Below are positions 39,339 through 46,700 of a stretch of 64,000 nucleotides of DNA, piece by piece. Where the stretch lies: NCBI GenBank assembly GCA_905221605.1, contig CAJNDS010002701.1:422501-486500 (forward strand), given 5' to 3'. This stretch comes from Symbiodinium natans (Eukaryota; Sar; Dinophyceae; Suessiales; Symbiodiniaceae). Position 1 is the stretch's first letter. Every line of letters begins with the position of its first letter. A model generated the notes under the pieces. It had not been told where the DNA came from. It ran no database searches and saw only the letters and a program-made list of their open reading frames with translations. Both the position numbers and the translations under genes were made by a program.

Positions 39339-39457
39339 TACAAACACACCTTCAAGTTCTTTTGGTCTTCGAGTCGAAAAGGCCTCAGTGTGCTTGGTAC
39401 TGCCGAAGCTGATTCTCCACCCAACACTAGCCAGGAAGAAGGATTTGGGAATCTGCA
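39339..39457 (-). repeat. 3-prime LTR (left copy, 119 bp)
   Basis: Identical over its whole length to 49657-49791 except that 16 bases (AGTGCACTGCTCGACC of the other copy) are missing after position 39393. On the element strand the LTR starts TGCAGATTCCC and ends GTTTGTA, that is TG...TA rather than the textbook TG...CA. Confidence 0.9.
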
Positions 39458-39467
39458 CTCCCCCCAC
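39458..39467 (-). other. Polypurine tract (plus-strand primer site)
   Basis: On the element strand GTGGGGGGAG abuts the first base of the 3-prime LTR. This is the expected position of the RNase H-resistant primer for second-strand synthesis. Its position independently confirms the LTR boundary. Confidence 0.82.
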
Positions 39468-39794
39468 AGCTATGCTGCGGTTCTGTTGTTAAAAGCCCTG
39501 GATGTTGAGGAGATATGACGGAAAAATACAAAAGCTGGTCAGAAGACCTCCGCCCCCTGAAAAGCATCAGGCGACAGTCTGTGTCATTTACGGGAAAGAG
39601 CTATAAACAAAACTAGACGGACTAAGCAACAAGCAGCTCAAGTCCTCTCAGTTGACTCAAGGCCTCTTCGCACGTCAACGTGGAGCTATCTCAAACATGT
39701 AGAGCCTATCCAAAGCTTGGACAGTTTCCTCGCTCCAGCTGACACATCATCGCACACGCAGTCCGGGGTCTGCTCCCGAAACTTGAACCAGGCT

Positions 39795-42700
39795 TTACGT
39801 CGCCCCGTAAGCAACAACTCTGGAAACTTCTGCCTCACCTCGATTGGCGCAGAGAACAACTGGCTTCTGTAATCGGCGTGAAATCGAATCAGCACCTGAT
39901 TGTCCAAGTCCAGATGCCAACGCTCCACACTGCCTGGGTGAACTGCCGCCAACAGATAAGGAGCCATACAATCTGGCCTGTTCTCGCAAAGCGCCATTCC
40001 GATGGGACTGCACTGGAAGTTCTGACAGCGGAATTGGATTTTCCTGTACACTACGGCCACTAGTTTGAGTGCGATTTCCAACTGTAGCAAGACACCGAAC
40101 CCAGGCCTCAGACCCCTTACGACGCAATACACTCCACAAGCCTCTCAGGAGCTCCCACAGACTGATGAGAACCACGACAAGACTCACGTCCTCCCAAGTA
40201 AACCCAGACTCACTCCGCGCAGGACTCGTTCCCTGAACTGGCTGAACACACGACGCCGCGACAAGCAGCGTGAGCAGTGAAGCAAGACGAGGGTCGGCGA
40301 TACTCGGCGAAGCCAGTGAACACAGCTGTTGATCCCCTTCATGCTGTTGCGGTTGTGACTGCTGCTCGCTCTCTCCTAGCACGCACTCAACAAAACCAAG
40401 CAAGCGGAGTAAAAACTGCATGCGTCCTTCGGGCATGGACTTCGTCAAAACATCACTCGTCATCTCACTTCCCGGCACATGTTGCACCGCAATAGATTCT
40501 TCAGCCAAAGCCTCCCTGAAGTGTCTTGCACGCAACCTCAAGTGGCGAGTGCGCCAGGCACCACCTGGCACTACCAGCAACTGAACGCAGGCTGAGTTGT
40601 CCACATTTGCACTCCACAGCAAAGACTCGCGGCATAACTCCATCCAAACAGGTCCCAGAGCTCGTCCCAGCGTCATGCCTTCGACCGCTGCTATGAGTTC
40701 TGCTTCTGCTGTGGATTGAGCGGTCAGTGTTTGCTTGCTGCTGTGCCAGCTGACCACTCCACCAGCCAAGACTAGCAGCACACCATGTTGGCTTCGACCT
40801 CCGTCATCCTGGCCAAAACTTGCGTCAGACCAAGTCTCCATGGTGATCTTCTTCCTGTTGTACCGAAGAGGGTTCTCCCCCCTCCAAGGCTCGTCAAAGG
40901 CACCGTAGCGAAGCATCGTCGTTGAGGTCCTGGCCAGATAGGCCAATGTTCGTAAGCCATCCTCATACACCATTCGCGGAAATCTGGACACCAGTTGCCC
41001 CAACTTGTTGATGGTATAGGAGACATCCAACCTTGTCTTTCCAGAAAGCCAGAGTAGTTCACCAACCAGCTTCTGAGAACGTCGGAGCGCGGGAAGACTG
41101 ATTTCTTCCTGTTCCTCATACCCCACCCGGAAATCTGGAAGCGTGGAATTAGCAGGAAGGGTGTAGCGACCCACCAAGTCCTTCAGGTAAGAAGTCTGAT
41201 GCAAGAGGTACGCGCCATCGCTATCCAGGTTGACCTCCAAGCCGCAAAACCTCAAACCCTCAGATACTGTGGTTGGAGCGCTGGTCTTCCACAAACCTTC
41301 CAAAGCATCCTCGATTGCATCCAATTCCGCAGTCGGTCCGCTCAAAAGTAGATCGTCTACGTAAACTCCGACTATCGCCAGAATTTCGCCTTTCGAATCG
41401 ACGATCTCCACTACACCGTCAGCACCAAGAGCAGCAGCCAACACTAGCCACAGTGAGGAGTCGGACTCCATCTGCTTCATTTTCCGCAAATCCCCATTCG
41501 GGCCAGGCCAGTGCCACTCTCGGAAAGTTCCGTCCCGAAAGCAACTCCAATCTGAAGGACTCTCAGCGAGCCCGTATAAGGCACGATCCACCAACAGCAT
41601 GCTGCCACGCTCCATCAACTCTGCTTCGAAGACAAGTTTCGGGATAAGCACTACCACGCGTGACCCATTTCTTCGGCGAGCAGGCGCCAACAAGAAAGCA
41701 GTTTTGACATCAACGGCTCGTGAGTCCCACCGGTGACCAGCAGCCCACCTCAGTTGGATGCGCAGCGCTTCCGCCTCCAACCCCGCCGCGTACAGCTCCT
41801 TACGCTCCACCGCCTTGGAAACTGTACTCGAAGTGGATGACGACACATCAGCAGGCGCCAAAGGATCAATAATGCCTGCCGCTGGAGGTTGCGTGTCCGG
41901 TAGATGATTTCCACAGGCCACTAGGCGTGACCTCTTCCGCCTGTCAGGCGGTTTCTCAGTCAAGACAAGCTTGCCCGGAATCATCTGTATCACCACTCCA
42001 GCTGCTTCCAAAGCTTCAACGTCCTTCTGCGTTATGACTTTTACAGCCTGATGAGTGTGGATAAGCGCGTTAAGCTCATCACTGATCGCAGCTTTCCATT
42101 CATCCAAGTGCTGGCGAGCCTCAGCCAGTGGCACTTGGCGGGTTTGAAGGAGAACATCAGGATCAGGCTCCCCGATCAATGGAATACCGCCTGCTCCCAG
42201 ATCCTGCAAAGCTGACTCCACTTGAGCCCTCATCAGACTCAATGATGCACCTTCGAGGAGATCCTCCGCGTCCAAAGCCAACTGTCTGAGTTTCAGAACC
42301 CGCACCAAAGGAAACTGGATCCCACGCGTAATGTCCTCCAAGCATGCCATGAGACCCATCAGGTCTTCTAGGTCTTGAGCCTCGGCTTCGCCTCTAAAGC
42401 TCATCGGACGGGGATCGTCATCACCGTAAGAAAAGTACTCGGAGACATCGCAATAAGGATCAAGCCAGCCTCTTCCTGCCGCACCTTTTGGAGAACTCGC
42501 GCCAACTTGAAGCGGATTTTCGTGCGAAGACACAACAGCATCAGCCAGCCTCGCAAGACTCCCCCCCGATGCGTCATCGGGTTTGGAATCAGCATGCCAA
42601 ACTAGAGAATGCAGCATGTAGCGCTCCCCATCCTCCACAAACTCCTCACCTCCCCGAGCCAGGGCAACCGGAAACTGAAGCTGGAGCAATCCCGACGACA

Positions 42701-43760
42701 TCACCGGACTAGAGCTCCCATCATCCCGGATTTGCAAACCAGCCACCTGGGGCCGCAGCGTCGATGGAACAGGTAGAGGGCGCAAAGACACGGGGATGTT
42801 AAAGCCTAACGACAGCAAAGCGTGGACATCCAAAATCGAGAGCTTTGCCATAAAAGCCGGCGTATATGCAATGACCACCAATCTGGGCCCTGCAAATTGC
42901 TCAACGCCGTGAGGAACACTCGGATCTACGTATACCCTTCCACAAGCATCGAAATCCAGCGGTCCGTTGGTCGTAAAAACCCTGCCCCCACCAAAGTCGG
43001 AGAGACGAAGGATCATGTTCAGGGAACCGCGTTGGTTATGAACATCACGATGCAGCACAGACGCAGCGTTAAATGTAACTCTGAAAGCGGTATACTCATG
43101 AGCCCCATCAAAGCTTGCAATCAACCGATTCACCAGCCGAACCAACGCAGGACGCACTTTGGACTCCGAGATCACCCCGACGAAGGATCCTCGACAAAAT
43201 GCTCCAAGGGAAACGGCCCATGACCCAGCTTGTGAAAACATGTCCTTGTCAGCCTGACGTTGGCTACTCGACGTGGTGGAGCGGTTCAACGACGCATACA
43301 CTACGCCTGCCACTGCACACCTATCTAGTGTGCTGCCGGCCAACAATGCCCTGGCTGCTTCCTCCGATTGCTCCAACGTCAAGCGCTGCGTGCTTTTACA
43401 GACCCTGCGAGCTGCAAGTGACACCGATGGACTAGGAGGAAACAAATCCACATCTGACGCATCATCTGGCCCCACTTTGCGCACATTGTCTTCCGATATC
43501 CGTGCTACCTCCCCTCCAACCACTGCCAGATCATCCAAGGCCGTGTCCTTCAAGTCAGGCTCAAGCAGCGAAGACTTGCGTCGCACACGACGGGTAGGAT
43601 CAACCTGCCATATCTCGCCTGGAAGGGCTGCAGGAAGAGCATGCCACGGTCTCTGAAGGCGGATAGTTGTCGACACCAGCAGCTTCGGCTCATCAAGAGG
43701 TTCTGTAGCTATGATTGTAGCCTTTAGGAGTGTAGCTAGAAGGACCAACAATGAAGCCAT
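39795..43760 (-). CDS. Retrotransposon pol part 2: oxygenase-like domain, reverse transcriptase, RNase H, membrane-type tail (1321 aa)
   Basis: ATG at 43760. Residues about 190-303 carry a 2-oxoglutarate/Fe(II) oxygenase signature: H237-x-D239, H284, and R293 nine residues later. Residues about 575-830 are a copia-type RT: RLVACGN (612-618), DVKTAFL with Asp684, YGLAESPSDW and YVDD (800-803). Residues about 972-1110 are RNase H, with Asp979 (SDASF), Glu1019/1021 (STAEAELIA), Asp1054 and Asp1103 (TSDVLTK). The last 210 residues follow no copia domain and include two hydrophobic segments (1159-1171 and 1190-1213). The frame overlaps the upstream gag-pol frame by 68 nt and is +1 relative to it. 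It lacks its own obvious promoter, so it is probably translated by frameshifting, or the shift is a mutation. All catalytic residues checked are present. Confidence 0.92.
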   Translation of the reverse strand: MASLLVLLATLLKATIIATEPLDEPKLLVSTTIRLQRPWHALPAALPGEIWQVDPTRRVRRKSSLLEPDLKDTALDDLAVVGGEVARISEDNVRKVGPDDASDVDLFPPSPSVSLAARRVCKSTQRLTLEQSEEAARALLAGSTLDRCAVAGVVYASLNRSTTSSSQRQADKDMFSQAGSWAVSLGAFCRGSFVGVISESKVRPALVRLVNRLIASFDGAHEYTAFRVTFNAASVLHRDVHNQRGSLNMILRLSDFGGGRVFTTNGPLDFDACGRVYVDPSVPHGVEQFAGPRLVVIAYTPAFMAKLSILDVHALLSLGFNIPVSLRPLPVPSTLRPQVAGLQIRDDGSSSPVMSSGLLQLQFPVALARGGEEFVEDGERYMLHSLVWHADSKPDDASGGSLARLADAVVSSHENPLQVGASSPKGAAGRGWLDPYCDVSEYFSYGDDDPRPMSFRGEAEAQDLEDLMGLMACLEDITRGIQFPLVRVLKLRQLALDAEDLLEGASLSLMRAQVESALQDLGAGGIPLIGEPDPDVLLQTRQVPLAEARQHLDEWKAAISDELNALIHTHQAVKVITQKDVEALEAAGVVIQMIPGKLVLTEKPPDRRKRSRLVACGNHLPDTQPPAAGIIDPLAPADVSSSTSSTVSKAVERKELYAAGLEAEALRIQLRWAAGHRWDSRAVDVKTAFLLAPARRRNGSRVVVLIPKLVFEAELMERGSMLLVDRALYGLAESPSDWSCFRDGTFREWHWPGPNGDLRKMKQMESDSSLWLVLAAALGADGVVEIVDSKGEILAIVGVYVDDLLLSGPTAELDAIEDALEGLWKTSAPTTVSEGLRFCGLEVNLDSDGAYLLHQTSYLKDLVGRYTLPANSTLPDFRVGYEEQEEISLPALRRSQKLVGELLWLSGKTRLDVSYTINKLGQLVSRFPRMVYEDGLRTLAYLARTSTTMLRYGAFDEPWRGENPLRYNRKKITMETWSDASFGQDDGGRSQHGVLLVLAGGVVSWHSSKQTLTAQSTAEAELIAAVEGMTLGRALGPVWMELCRESLLWSANVDNSACVQLLVVPGGAWRTRHLRLRARHFREALAEESIAVQHVPGSEMTSDVLTKSMPEGRMQFLLRLLGFVECVLGESEQQSQPQQHEGDQQLCSLASPSIADPRLASLLTLLVAASCVQPVQGTSPARSESGFTWEDVSLVVVLISLWELLRGLWSVLRRKGSEAWVRCLATVGNRTQTSGRSVQENPIPLSELPVQSHRNGALREQARLYGSLSVGGSSPRQCGALASGLGQSGADSISRRLQKPVVLCANRGEAEVSRVVAYGAT
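40119..40295 (-). other. Hydrophobic C-terminal tail of the pol frame (two putative membrane segments)
   Basis: Residues 1156-1214 of the downstream frame contain LASLLTLLVAAS, a signal-peptide-like core followed by small residues (VQG), and VSLVVVLISLWELLRGLW followed by a basic RRK stop-transfer. Copia pol normally ends soon after RNase H. The segments are seen directly; membrane insertion is an inference. Confidence 0.5.
42852..43193 (-). other. 2-oxoglutarate/Fe(II) dioxygenase-like domain inside the retrotransposon
   Basis: Between integrase and RT, residues 190-303 of the downstream frame read as a double-stranded beta-helix oxygenase. They have an HRDVHN iron-binding strand, a LRLSDFGGGRVF strand/turn, and a distal VPHGVEQFAGPRLVVIAYTP, where His binds iron and Arg would bind 2-oxoglutarate. 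HxD...H...R with an R-x-V-x-x-x-Y ending is shared by TET/JBP, AlkB and prolyl-hydroxylase relatives. The HxD-x-x-N variant recalls TET/JBP-like members. The substrate is unknown. Confidence 0.62.
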
Positions 43761-46700
43761 TGATGAAGCGCGCAGTCCAATGACTCTCTGTAACCTTCTT
43801 TTCTCTCACACAAACTTGAGTGGCCCATGGAAGCAACGGTCGAATACTAGAGTCAAAGCGTGCCATCTCGGAGCGCAAAAGGGATTCTCCTGCATCCAAC
43901 GCTGCCAATGACCAGTACTTTGGCCCAAAGCCTGGAGCCGTTTCAAGACGTGAACGGATAGCTGCCTTAATGATACCAACCGACGACTCTGCTCTGCCAT
44001 TGCTCGCAGGGTCATGTGCCTCTGTGCAAGTATGACTGAGCTGGTGGTTGTCGGCCACCTTTCTGACCAGCTGATTGATCCATTCACCGCCCCGATCTGT
44101 GTGCAAGCGTAACATGGGAAATTGCCAACGTTGCAGTTTGGATAGCGTCCTATTCAAAGCAGCTGACACCTCCTCCTTGGTACGTCTCGACAGCGTCTCA
44201 ACAAAGATAAGGCGCCTCATGCCAACTCCAGATACCCTGTCTGCATACTTGTTCTTCCAAAGCTTCGTCGTCTCATCCACCTCTCTCAAGTACGATGCAC
44301 AAACCTCTGGAACAGCGGCTCCCGGTTCTTCACTTCTAAACGCAACGTCACGCTCCAACTGCTCATCATCTGTTGTCTCCGACGGCTCTCTCCCCGGCTT
44401 TCCTGCTTCAGGGTCCAGGTTCCGCTCATCCTCCGTTACCTCCGATGGCTCTCTTCCGGGCTTCCCCTCTTCAGGATTCAGATCAGCCCCTTGCAGTTCA
44501 TACGGCATCTCTTCCGGTGAAAAATCACCGGGCCGAGTCATAAATGCCCCACCATCCCGAACATCATCACTGCCTTCCGCACCATCGGACTGCGCCCTGA
44601 CGTCAATGAGCGCCTCACTCTCCACATTGCCAACTCCTGTACCGTCTGTGTTCTTGTCATCGTTCCAGATAAACTTTTGCGTCTGCTCGTCTATTGGAAA
44701 CGTGTAACAAGCAACGAAGAGGTACCGTGGCTTAGGCATGCTTTTCAAGGGTGAGAGCTCAGACAAAGCAGGAACATACGGACCGCCCAGGTCAGCAGCG
44801 ATGCAGTACGAGTCCACAGTGGGTCCTCTATGTCGATGCGGCCGTCTCTTACCGGCGCCCCGCAAGCACTCACGGCAGTCGGACCGATAAGGAAAATGCC
44901 CCCTCTCTACATGTTTCTTATACTCCCTCTCGGCCTCGCTCAGCCGAACCCGGGCCAGCCTAGGCACAGGCAACGGAGTAGCAGGAGGTCGAAACTGTCC
45001 TGTTCTTCGAAGAGGGCGAACTCGTGGAACGACCTCTGTCGGCCATTCTCCTCTGTCATCCACAAGCCACTGTCGCACCTCAGGCAACGAGTCATGTCCA
45101 CCACCTGAAGCCTCGGCCAGATAGACACTCTGCTCATACGCACGCTTGCGTCTGTCATTGATTGTATCGGTTAGCCAAAGATCCCACGTCTTGAGCACTG
45201 CTAACACAAGCCCAGGGGCCCAACGGTCCATGTACCGATTCAACAAAACACGACGGTGCAACAGGACATACAAGTCCCATGACGTTGTCATAACCTCCAT
45301 GGTTGTAGATTCTGTAGCTCCCATTCCCAAATACCCTTGGTCGCACTGCGCCGTCCTAAACGTAGCAATCTGACCCAACTTGTCCATGATAGGCCATCTT
45401 CGCATACTGGTACAGTCATAACCAAGATTCTCAGGGGTTGGGTTTCTGTCGTCGTCTCTGGCAAGGTCTCCTTCTGACGTTGAAGGATTGTCAGACGCTG
45501 TGAGCGCAATGTAGGTGTCCCCGTTAACGGCCTGCGCTAGAGCAAAGAGCCCAAGTGCCCTCATCGCCAACACAGCATAGCAACCCTTGCTATCGCAAGG
45601 GCGTGGCAACTCGCCGACAAGTCCTCGAATCAAGCCCAACTGCGCAAGCCTGGTCAAATAGCTCCACACACCATGGTTCAAGAGATCATGGCCATTCGCA
45701 AAGTCAACAGATAGCACCCTGTAGTCACTCTTCGGACGGGGCGCCCAATCTTGTAGACCCGAGCATAAGTGAACCAAAACGCCCTTGGACCTCTCCATTG
45801 ATCTCCGCAGCCTCCGATTCCACGGTGGCTCGTAACCAGCCACCTCAAAAGAAGGAGTCCCAATCGCCTCAAGAACCTTCTCTTCGGGGGCAGCCGAAAA
45901 CAACGATGCCATAACGCTGAAGAATGCAGAGTCAAGACCTCGCAACCAGTCCTCTTCGTGACCAGAAGTGACCCCGCCTCGAGCAATCCCTTGCAGCGTC
46001 GCCCAGGCTTCTGCAAAACCTTTCTTCCGATGATCGCCCAAGATTCTGAGTCGCGCAGCCTGAACCAGTCTTGTCGCTCGCAGCAGCTCCAGTTCTCTGA
46101 TCAAGGCTAGCGCGATGGATCGGTCCACATAAGGACACTGGTCCACCATGGTAATATCCAGCCATCCTCGCTCAGGATGCCACACGCGACACAGCGAACC
46201 CTCCCACGCAACGGTACAGCCCAGCTCGCTTGCTAGACAACCCATTGGAACTATAGGATCCACCTGCATGTCTGAAAGCAATGTACCTGTGCGAGTCATC
46301 CACAACCTTGCATCCTCTCCGGTCGCAAGAGAAACATCTACGACCGTGGAAGTAGCCAGCTCAAGCTGCTCCCCCGTCCTGAGCGGATTTGTGGCTCCTC
46401 CATCTAGAAGACCATACCGTCCAACAGTCGGAGAACTAGGCGCAGCATTGGCAAAAGGATCTGTTGATGAAGCGCTGTAGGCTCGAAGCACTGCTAGCCT
46501 CGGACCACTGAGGCCTGAGAGCTGTAGCCCCTGCAACATAGCCTGTGCATTTGCAAGGATGTCCTCAGGTTTCAACGTGGCCGCCTTAGCCTTCGGAGTG
46601 GGATTAGGTGCTTTAGCGTTCAGACTGCTTGCGTTCTCATTGCCCGAAGGTTGTACCCCCTGGCCCGAGGCCTTTGCGGACGGTTGCGGTATCTCCCCAT

